64,000 bases of DNA from Beverwykella pulmonaria (Eukaryota; Ascomycota; Dothideomycetes; Pleosporales; Melanommataceae): contig BCHH01000001.1 of NCBI GenBank assembly GCA_001599595.1, positions 1,683,403 to 1,747,402 of the forward strand, in the 5' to 3' direction. Made by a program: the position numbers and the translations under genes. Position 1 is the first letter of the stretch; every line of letters begins with the position of its first letter. The notes under the pieces are model-generated. The model was not told where the DNA came from and did not search any database. It saw only the letters and a program-made list of their open reading frames with translations. Positions 55,053 through 64,000 of the stretch are shown here, piece by piece.

Positions 55053-58000
55053 ATGTCGTCCGCTCCAGGTTCGTATATCACATGGGGAGCTGGCGAGACT
55101 CTGTTAACATGTGTCATGGTAGGCAAGACAGCACCCAGGCTGTTGCAAGACCTTTTGACCTACGACCCTCGCTACGAAGAGCGGGCCGGCCGCAACCTTC
55201 TTACGACCTCCCCTCCCCATTACGACCCAGACACAAGACCCACTCCCGCGGTCCCCTTCCGGAACTGCAGGCACAGTTTTTTGACCAAATCAGAACAGAG
55301 CCAGCTGCCCAGGGCTGGCGAGGATGCTACTCACGAGACCATATACAAGGTCGCATCCTTCTGCCAGAAATGTCGCTGGCATCTGGATCTGGTTGTCGAC
55401 TTCCGGGACAACGAGAACAGGACCGAGCCCTGCAGGCCACTGAGTCGCGAATATCCAATTCACCATTTCCTGTTTGAGGAAGATCCCTCGAACCCTGTGG
55501 ATCCGTTTGGACGTCAGAATGTTCCCCGACACTACAAGTTCTGTTGCTCGGCACCCACGTGCCCAGTGGAGCTACGGATACGCCTGCTCCCTCCTCGCTT
55601 CAGCGATCAAGATATTCTCATACTTACCGATCGCGTCCACCTACGGCGGCGACTAGAAGCCGCAAGACAATTAGCGGGAGACCGAGCCGATCCCAACATG
55701 GCCCGGCCTGTTGACGCCCTAGACTTCCTCAGCACATACCTAGCGGACTCGTTGAACCCAAAACAAGGCAAATCTCGAATTCCCCTCATGAATCGCAAGT
55801 TTCTGAAGACGTTCGGCAGGGACTGTGACCACATACTGAAAAAGCTGGGCTTTACACATGCTGTCGAAGTCGAAGACGAAGGAGATACCGTCGATGTCTG
55901 GTACCTCCCTAGGCCTCCTGCAGCAAACCACCCTTTGGCACAAGAAATAACGGAGCGCACCGTGGTCGAGGATGCGCGACACGAGCTCAACGCTCTCATC
56001 CTCAACTTCCCCGAGCACGAACGTACCGCAGTCCGACACCCTATGATCCCGGCCCAGCCGTCAATAACGGATATTCAGAGAGCGTTAGGATGTTTAGACT
56101 ACGGCAAGAAACCCGGCCGGGAAACCCGCAACACGAATCATGAAGAGGATCATCCGTACTATGCCGGTCTCGGTGCTGTGGGCGACTTTTCGGATGAGCT
56201 TCTCACGTTCGCCTACACACGGCAGGTCAAAGTCGACCTTGCAAATGCTTCGTATTATTTCGAATGCTTGCAAGACATTGCTATTGGCAGGAAGAGCGAG
56301 TCACTTGGGACAACTGTGATGCTACTCGCTTCGGAAGGACAAACAAACCGACGCGAGGTTGCTGCTGCATACAAGTATTTCGGAATGGACGTTGCGCATG
56401 ATGCAGTCATTAACGACGACCACATTATCGGCACGTTCAAGTCACGTTTGCAAGACATTGGCCCTGCAGCGGTTGAAGAGTCCCGCAAACAGCTTCGAAT
56501 AATCGGCAACGCGCGTGGAAGTGAGAAGATAAAACAGGTCGCATCTGACGCCATCGAAACGTACGAGCAAGCATTAGAGTGGTTAGATTTGGACGAGAGT
56601 CAACCCGACGACTTTGTCACGACCATGTACACGATCAAGGTCACCGAAAACGCCAGCAACACAAAAGCTGCGACCAAAGCGGTTGAGCTTATTGCGGAGA
56701 AACGAGGCAGCCAGCGACTACGAGACTTTCTCAAAAACGGTTTCATGGATGAGGGTGTAGGCATGGACACGGCCGATGCCTACGCTTTTCTTGGCATCGC
56801 CGACAGGGTATCGGTACTTGATTTAGATGTCTTACAAGGTCAAGTAGCGCTGTGCACGGGAGAGAATCCTGAAAAACACGAGAAATATCAGCAAGCATTC
56901 GAGCTGGTTTGCAAAGACCAAGAACAACGCCACAAGAATACGCTGGGCTTCGCAACCCAGCCGCGGAAGAAAACCTATCCTCTGCATGCGTGGCCTGTTG
57001 GTATGAAGAACATTGGCAACACTTGCTACCTGAATAGCGTTTTGCAATTCCTCTTCACAATTAAGCCCTTGAGGGATACAGTTCTCAACCCAGAAAATTT
57101 CGTGCAAGAATCCTCGCCGGAAACACTGGAGAACAAAATTGTTGGAAGAAGTGCCGTCCGCCCCGAGAAGCTGGAAAAGGCACAACAATGTGAGTAGATG
57201 AAGAACGTGTTCTAATTCTTGGCTAACGGATATAGTTGTTCACGAACTAAGGAAGCTCTTCCAGCATATGATCACGGATGCCGAATATGTCGTTCGACCC
57301 GAAGAGAAACTCGCAGCTCTGGCACTCGCGGAACGGACAGATTCGATCGAGATTAAAGCCATAGAGAACAGCGCGAGTGAGTCAGGAGGACTTGGCGAAA
57401 TTGGTGGCATGCCAATTGCGGGCCCAATGTTGCCTCCAACGACACTACCGGAGTCCAAACCAGTCCAGCTGACAACGTCTTTAGCAGATTCAGTCATGGG
57501 GGATGATGATGCGAGGAGTGATACGTCCACCACTGCCATGGTGGATGTGACTGAGGACAAACCAGAACCTCCTTCGCGGCCCCCTCCAGTTCCACCCAGG
57601 CCACAGGCAGATACTACTATCAAAAAAATTGAGAGGAACGCTCAACAGCAAGATGCTGCGGAAATCATGAACCACATATTCGATTTGTTGTCCTGTGCGC
57701 TGAAAGGAAATGGCGTGCTGCGCGATGGCGAGCAACTAGATCTAGTCAAAAAGCTGTTCTTCTCTGATCTGACCACCGTCCGGACGGTAAAAGGATCGAC
57801 CACGCGCAACAGTGCTATACAAGACAATCACCACATTTCCCCTGGAGGCCGGAACCGACCGTTGTATTCCTCCCTAGACGATGAATTCAGTTTAACTGAG
57901 GTTGAAGCCGACTCATCGAAGGACCCCACTGCCAAAACGTACAAATACGAATACATTCAAGAGGCATCGCCGATCCAAATTATCAACGTTCGAAGATTAA

Positions 58001-58767
58001 TATTTGTCGATGGTCAATCCAAAAAGGACGAATCTCTCGTCGATTTAGACGAGACGTTGTACCTCGATCGGTATCTCAGGCAAACTAAATCTTTATCCGA
58101 AGAACAGCTCCTGGAGCTTCGCGAGAAACAATGGGGTCTTCAGCGAAGACTAAGGGCGCTGGAGACTCGGAGAAGGCAGCTGAAAGAGACCGAGTTAAAG
58201 ATGACTCTCCCTGATGCTGTCAACGAAGCTGCGGATTACCTCGAGACATTCACCAAGGCCTTGGAAGAGAAACTTGTTGATGTTGAAGAGGATCCAACAC
58301 TTGTCAACGCCGAGCTTCCTGTAGCGATGAGGGAGCACGCTCGCGATTTGCAAAAAGAAATGGAATCCTTCGAAAAGCCGATGCAAGAGCTCGATGCAGA
58401 GATTAATTCAATCTTCAAAGACTGCAAGGATCATCCCTACCGCCTGCACGCCGTGTTCATGCACCGCGGCACTGGAGGTGGAGGACACTACTGGATCTAC
58501 ATATACGACTTCCAGAACAAGATTTGGCGCATGTACAACGACGAGGATGTTGACGAAGTCGAAGTATCGAAAATCCACGAGCACGCTGAGCGTTGGCCGC
58601 AAACTTCCACTGGCATCGTCTATGTGAGGGAGGATTTGGTGTCTGATCTTACCGAAGCTGTCCATCGGGAGTTGAACGTACCGCCTTCGAATGACGTCGA
58701 GATGAATGACGCGGACGAATTAGAGTTCCAGCATGTGGAAATTATCGATGGTGTTGAGAAGGAGTAA
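55053..58767 (+). CDS. Ubp2-like ubiquitin C-terminal hydrolase
   Basis: Cysteine deubiquitinase of the USP class, closest to yeast Ubp2, which trims K63-linked chains with Rsp5 and Rup1. Exons 55053-57189 and 57236-58767 give 1222 aa. A probable further intron, 55069-55122 (54 bp, in frame, donor GTTCGT, branch GTTAAC), would give the more family-like start MSSAPGKTAPRLLQDLLTYD and 1204 aa. A CX2C-like element (FCQKCRWH) and UCH-repeat (RPT) helices such as TADAYAFLGIADRV occur in the N-terminal half. The Cys box is GMKNIGNTCYLNSVLQFLF (Cys658) and the His box is RGTGGGGHYWIYIYD (His1130). A coiled coil (about 1010-1050) and a Pro-rich insert (EPPSRPPPVPPRP) lie between the two boxes, as in Ubp2. 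Catalytic residues are intact. Confidence 0.93.
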
Positions 58768-59668
58768 GGCGCTGCTGCAACTTGCGCAGCACTTTCATCT
58801 CTGCCTTGGCTGATCTTACTGTATGCAGATCTGATGGTAGAGAGGGGGGGAAAAGCAGTGACGAAAGCGCCGACAGCCCATCTACGAACCTATCCGAAAT
58901 ATCACGACTCTTAACGAAGTTCGCCGAGCCCCAAATGACGTGCGTCATGCTTTGGCAAGGACAACTGCGTGACCTCCGAAAGCCCTTTGTTCATAGTGAT
59001 TTTGGTCCCTTCTTTCATTCACCAGCAGTTTCGGCAAGCTGGTGTACATTATCTCTCTGTTGCGCGGGCGGCATTACCGCAGGGGAATCAGCATTAGCAT
59101 CATTATTCGGAACAAAACATGGGTTGTGTATATATACGTATCAGCAGCATTGGCAATGCTCTTTTAGCATGTGTCATTATCACTTTTTCTATCCTTGTGG
59201 GAGATTACACACGGAATGGGTGTTGGTGGCTTCGGAATCGATGGGCGATATCGAATCGAAGGATATGGAATGGGCTGTGCATGAGAGAGTAGATACCCCC
59301 AGGTTTTTTTTTCCATGCAATAGAACTCCTGAACTCCTCATAAATGATGGCAAATTACCATCTAGATTAAGCAAAGACATTTCTTCATCTACCAACCAAC
59401 AGCTACAAGTCATCACAGGGTTCTAGTTCATCAAAAGAGGAACGGATGGATAGTGATAGGAGGAATTCAGAGCTATACGCCACGCTAGAACGAACGCATC
59501 AGAGCTTAAAAAGCAAATAAGTGATATACAAATGTACGATGGAGAGACATAAACAGTGACACGCGACAATATCCCAGGCTGGACCAATCCACCATATACC
59601 CATACCCACCTCATAATACGTACACCTTTAACACCATACCATTGACCACCCAGCAGCATCTTTCTAAT
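58768..59668. other. Convergent intergenic region
   Basis: 3' flanks of the Ubp2-like and Slm1-like genes, 900 bp. A 214-codon frame at 58782-59426 has no family likeness and mostly covers the flank; not called. Confidence 0.4.
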
Positions 59669-62464
59669 CTACACATGAGGGATTCTCGGGTACTCCCCCG
59701 GCACGTGCAAATCGCTAACACTGAAATCCGTGTTCTGTCTCTGCACACCCGGAAAGACCTTTCCTGGCTCATTTGTAGGCCCGCCATTAGCAGCTATCGT
59801 TGAGGCAGCGGCAGGGACTGCTTCAGCTCCGTCTAAAAAAGACTTGTGGGAGGTTGCTGGGGTAGTGGCGAGACTATCAGGTTCTGATTCGATGGGTACC
59901 GGTGCAGGTGCGGGTGCGGCGATGGGGACAGGAATCACTGTGCTGTTGCCTGTCGGGGCAGGTTCACCGATCTCATTCATAGGAGGATGCCTCAGCTCAT
60001 TTTCCTGTTCATGGGTCGTCTGATGGCGACGGTACGCTTCAGCGCCTAATGCTCCTGCAGCTGCTCCACCGGCAGCTGGCGCCATCCAGTCCCCATACGT
60101 GCTGTCGTGCCTGTCAAGTTGCTGTTCTGGAGGCGCTTGAGTAGGGTGGGGCTGAGGAGCGCTCGGTGCGGGTGGGTAGCTAGTCGGAGCAGGAGCGTAG
60201 TTAGTTGACGCAGGCTGATAAGCTGGATAGTTGTTTGGGGTAGGATTCGAATAATAAGGCGGTTGGTCTTGTGTGGGCGGTAGTTGCTGGTAATTGTTTT
60301 CGGCAGGGTATCCGTCAACATAGGCGTTTTGTGAGGCATACGGTACTAGGCTCTGCTGCTGTGAGTTGATGGTATCGCGGTTCATTGGCTCGCTGGGATA
60401 CGCGTAGGCGCCCTGGAGTCCTCCAGATGCGGTCGTTATATCATGACCGACCTCCGAGCTGCCACTAGATGGTGATAGAGGTGCTTGTAAGTTACGTTCG
60501 ATCTGAATGTCGCTTGGGAATCGCCCACCTGGAGATGGTCGCGTTGAAGGCTCCTCCCTTACGGGCTCGTTCATCATCGACTGGTTTGCGGAGTATGGCA
60601 CTTGATCTGCCTCGTCTTCCTCTAGGCCGCCGTCGGAGCTCACCGAGCGTGCACTGCTTTGGCTCACACTTCGAGCATGTCGTCGAACGAAAGCATTTCG
60701 CTCTTCGCCACTCTTCTCCGTCAAGTTCTTGACATCTTCGTACCAAGCCAGCATGGTGTCGTAGCTCTCGGCCCGAAAAACCCATGTGTGGCCTCGGTGC
60801 ATCGATCCGGTTTGACGGCCTTTGAGGACAAATTTATGTGACGAGCTGCCTGGTTGAGAATGCGACCCAAGCTTCTGGTCTGGAAGGTACAAGGACATGA
60901 CAGGAGGTTGAGTGTATATGCGATCGGCCGACTTGAACTCATGCAAATGAGTAGGCGATAGAACGTACCTGGAAATCGTTAGCCCGCGATCCTCACTTCA
61001 GGGTGATACTGACCATCCAGGCGTGTAGCTCTTGAGATACTTGCTTTTCCGCTCGAGCATTCCAGCCCTGACCTCGGTTGTTGCGGGATGGTTCTTGCCT
61101 GGGTACTCGATATCCTCCAATCTCCGCAGGGGAAGACTGGGATTGACGAAATGAGGGTCATTCGTCACGAACGTATTCCATTCGAGGTCCCTTGGCATAC
61201 CAATCGGTCCATTTCGAAGTTGGTCAATGGTCGAATACATTTCGTCAGCGTCTCGCTTCAGGATATTCGCAAGGGCGTTGTATGCTTTTTGGATCTCGCC
61301 AACGACAATGGACTCCAACTCCCTTCCGGAGTTTTCGAGATTGAGGTAAGCCTAGACACGTTAGCCTCTTCCTCCCTACGTGATGCCAAATTCGACGTAC
61401 CCTGTGTAAGTAGTTTTCCTCGTCAATCTGTCTCTCAACTTGTCGGTCGACGCCCAGGCGGACCACATATGGATCTCCTTTGCCAGCAACCGCGGCTGGA
61501 TCTGAGTCTACCAGCGCCAAGGCCTCTTCCAAGGCGGTTACGCACTTGCGTGTGATCTCCTTCTCCTTCTCCACGTTGTTCTTGAAGTCTCCCGACAGCG
61601 ACTTGATTTCCTTTATTTTCTGCCCGAGATCCGCTCGAAGACCGCCTAATTGGTTGATGACCTCGGTCTGAATTTCCTTGGCTTTATGGGATTCTGTTAC
61701 AGACTGCTTGTGGAAGTCCCGCAGGATTCGATTCGCATCGTTCAGGCCCCCTTCGGTCAAGAACATGGAAGGCGCATTGGTGTTGTTGATGACATTGGAA
61801 ACTTTGAGTAAGGCTTTGGCGCGTTGGTCGTAGGACGTGGAAACTTCGCGGAAATAGGATATCAGGTCTTTGAGCAGCTTTCGCCAAGCTGAATAAAGAT
61901 CGTAGTCCGTCAGTGTTTGGTCATTCGCAAGGACCCCTGCATAAGGAACATACCTTGGAAGCGATTGGCTAGAATTTCAGTGGGCGACCCTGATGTGGGC
62001 ACAGGCGTGTAGAAGACGCTATTGTGCTTGCTGGAAGAGCGCTCGTCGTCGTCAATGCTCACGCCGCGGATGCTACCCGCATGGGTGCTTCTCCTGCTCC
62101 CACTACGCTTCAAACTACTGCTCCTCTTTACCGACGACCGCTTCTTCAGTGTGCCGCTTCGTGAAGGCGCTGCGCCCTGGTTCAGTGTGGACGCCCGCGA
62201 AGACGAGCGCTGGGGGAGATCGCCGTCCATGAGGATAGAGGTGCCCCTCGTCTGCGCATCAAAACTCTCTTCAAATCTGCCTCGTCGCTGGGAGCCCGAG
62301 GGTTGAAGGGACTGGGCGAGCGGCGATGTGTCGACGGGATTCGCCGGGGTGTTGGCAAAGTCGTTTCCACCGACTCCCTCGACGTCCAAGTGCGATGAGT
62401 CGCCGTATCCCCTGTTGAGATGCGCGGGGTCGTGGAGAGTGGGGATCGAGGTTTGGGTTGCCAT
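59669..62464 (-). CDS. Slm1/Slm2-like F-BAR and PH domain protein
   Basis: Phosphoinositide-binding plasma-membrane protein of the Slm type, a TORC2 and calcineurin target located at eisosomes in yeast. Exons 62464-61954, 61888-61401, 61351-61014 and 60968-59669 give 878 aa. The N-terminal 165 residues are Ser/Arg-rich (KKRSSVKRSSSLKRSGSRRS), a likely kinase target zone. The F-BAR-like coiled region (about 168-420) contains AWRKLLKDLISYFREVSTSY and IQTEVINQLGGLRADL. The PH domain (about 430-560) begins AGMLERKSKYLKSYTPGWYV and ends HTWVFRAESYDTMLAWYEDV. The C-terminal 300 residues are Pro/Gln/Tyr rich and disordered, closing with EYPRIPHV. All three introns restore family sequence. Convergent with the Ubp2-like gene. 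Confidence 0.92.
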
Positions 62465-63631
62465 GGCGTGTGTGCGTGTATGGACGCAAGCCGGCTTCAC
62501 TTGAAGCGTCTCGTCTGCCTCCGCGCCTCGGGTGTGGCGGAGAGGGTGTGGATGACGCGTGGTGCAGCGTGGAAAGGAGAGGCGGAGCTAAGTGGTCACG
62601 CAAACGGGGTTGGTAGCAGCGGGGAATGCTAATAAGCGCACGCAGAGTGCGAGGATGTTGCAATGTGTTCAAGATGAAACAAAAAAGAATACAGGACGGC
62701 GGACAGCGCCTAGCAAGAGCTTTTGTCGTGGGCGGTAGTGCTAGTTGCAACGTCCGGGTGATGTCATTTTCTGGAGGTCCCAAGGCTGGGAATTTCAGCT
62801 CGAGCGAGCCTTGGCGGCGAACTCAACACCACCCGCTGTCATCGTCATCCTGTAGCTAGTGATCGCCCTGCGACACGGCTATTTCCTGTCTGAGCAACCC
62901 TACGTCCGCTGTCAGTGGTGTAAGATGGATTCTGCTGCTATTATTCCTCGAGCTTCGCAGCTGTCACACCCAAATGCGTCCCATCGGCTGTCATATGCAG
63001 GCCTGCGACACCCCAAAACAGGCACGTCGGATGCACCACTCACACTAGAACTAGCAGCCGAGTCACGATGAACACTAACGTGCGTCCCGCCACGCAGGGA
63101 CGCACGCCGTGACGGAACGCTATATTTTCATCTCAACACAACAATCTCGACAACAGGTTAGGGAAACAGATATTCTCGGAATAGCAACTTTAGCTACTAA
63201 AATGCAACATATGAAGAAATCTCCTCAAAGTAGCCTCTGCTTACCGTGCAGTACCACAACCGCCATAGATGCGCTGAAACTGCATGCATCTTGCTAAAAA
63301 CCTGTCAAGTCGAAGCTTATCATATGATAACCTAATCCCGAGCCTGGCGATCATCTTTGAGAAGCAGTTGTCTCTCCGCGAATTCGAATTCGACCAGCTT
63401 GGGTTGGTTCGTCGGGAAGGATTCTGTCTTCCTGCCTAAAACAGCTTAGCTGTTATTTATTACAGCTGACAGGACATCTCCAGCGGAGTTCGCTCGACGC
63501 TCGCTTCAAACATGACTCATGCAGAACCTCGCTTGTTTGTCGCCCTGCCTAATAGGACAAGAGATAAGTTCATTTTCCATAACCAGACATCGCGGTAGAG
63601 CATAGCTGAAAGTATTGTATAATTCCTTCCA
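62465..63631. other. 1.17-kb intergenic region
   Basis: Upstream region of the Slm1-like gene and 3' flank of the TPR gene at the window edge. AT-rich towards 63100-63600. A perfect inverted repeat GTGCGTCCC / GGGACGCAC occurs at about 63080-63108. No gene seen. Confidence 0.4.
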
Positions 63632-64000
63632 TTATGATCTATTTCCTTTAGAACGTTTAAGGCTAAGCTGTGCGAATCTATGTAGCAATCCTAATCTATT
63701 CCCACTTTGTATGCTTGCACTATTAGGTGCAGTGTCTAGAGCAACTTCAGGCGGGTCCTGTGGTTGAGACATAAGCATCTCCGTATAGTGCTGGTTACAT
63801 GCACGGGTAGTTGGATGATCCTTGCCGAGAGTGGTATTGTGGCCAGCGCATGCTCTTTTATAAAGCGCAGTAGATTCATCGTAACGATGCCGACTTGCAA
63901 GAAGATGAGCGAGGCAGTAGACGCTCGTCAGGGTGTCCGGATGGTCAAGACCAAGGACCTTCTCACGGGTCGCCAGGGTCCGCCTGTGCATCGATTCCGC
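63632..64000 (-). CDS. C-terminal end of a TPR (kinesin-light-chain type) protein, cut by window edge
   Basis: Frame open to the window end (codons before Met 63991 read A-E-S), so this is the 3' part of a larger gene. It encodes 122 residues with two TPR units: REKVLGLDHPDTLTSVYCLA and HNTTLGKDHPTTRACNQHY, then a non-repeated tail ending KRSKGNRS. Such repeats end many fungal NB-ARC or nucleoside-phosphorylase NLR-like proteins, and also plain TPR proteins. The repeats are diverged from those of the HET/NB-ARC gene at 35.8-39 kb. N-terminal domains are outside the window. Confidence 0.7.
   Translation of the reverse strand, partial: AESMHRRTLATREKVLGLDHPDTLTSVYCLAHLLASRHRYDESTALYKRACAGHNTTLGKDHPTTRACNQHYTEMLMSQPQDPPEVALDTAPNSASIQSGNRLGLLHRFAQLSLKRSKGNRS

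Noticed and set aside
58782..59426. 214-codon plus-strand frame after the Ubp2-like gene
   Set aside because: No recognisable motif, starts inside the likely 3' untranslated region, composition like non-coding flank.
1..64000. tRNA, rRNA or CRISPR features
   Set aside because: No B-box-like GGTTCRAANCC with a matching acceptor stem and no regular spacer-repeat array was noticed by eye; a tRNAscan run would settle the tRNA question.

Overview
The window is nuclear DNA of a filamentous ascomycete (Pezizomycotina; Dothideomycetes is my best guess but the sequence alone does not settle it). The evidence is many short introns (45-100 bp, GT-AG, with CTAAC/CTGAC branch points just before the acceptor), a white collar-1 type light receptor, a NoxB-type NADPH oxidase, a LaeA-like methyltransferase, a HET-domain NLR-like protein and a conidiation-type KGG-repeat protein. 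Genes are single transcription units on both strands. I rebuilt exon structures by hand from splice signals, reading frame and remembered family conservation. All totals below are frame-consistent, but none is checked against RNA.

1-32.6 kb is mostly core genome. In order it holds wc-1 (-), mitochondrial ribosomal protein uS2m (+), a Sec14/CRAL-TRIO lipid-transfer protein (-), kinetochore protein Dam1 (+), a Ytp1/DUF2427 membrane protein (-), a zinc-free medium-chain oxidoreductase (-) divergent from an omega-like glutathione transferase (+), a CaCA-family cation exchanger (-), an OPT oligopeptide transporter (+), a VOC-domain protein with a long Ser-rich tail (-), rRNA methyltransferase Nep1/Emg1 (-), a short-chain dehydrogenase (+) and noxB (+).

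32.6-44 kb is an accessory-looking island. It holds an LTR-like relic with a perfect CACGTG palindrome, a frameshifted metallo-beta-lactamase pseudogene (-), a HET/NB-ARC/TPR NLR-like gene (-) whose near-identical TPR repeats contain a 605-base assembly gap, short degenerate repeats and a stop-ridden Helitron replication-protein relic. It ends with a nitrate transporter of the NNP family (-). A nine-exon LaeA-like methyltransferase (-) follows.

47-62.5 kb returns to core genes: a KGG-repeat conidiation/stress protein (-), uracil-DNA glycosylase (+), an RPAP1-like RNA polymerase II assembly factor (+), tubulin cofactor C (-), the complex I 21.3 kDa/NDUFA11-type subunit (-), a Ubp2-like deubiquitinase (+) and an Slm1-like F-BAR/PH protein (-). 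The right edge cuts into another TPR protein gene (-), possibly a second NLR-like gene.

Functionally, the core genes are unlinked housekeeping and signalling genes, several in divergent pairs sharing 0.5-1 kb intergenic regions. The most unusual parts are the HET/NB-ARC/TPR locus and its transposon-rich surroundings, the VOC/Ser-rich fusion, and the KGG gene built of one repeat per exon. I saw no tRNA, rRNA, CRISPR or operon-like structure.
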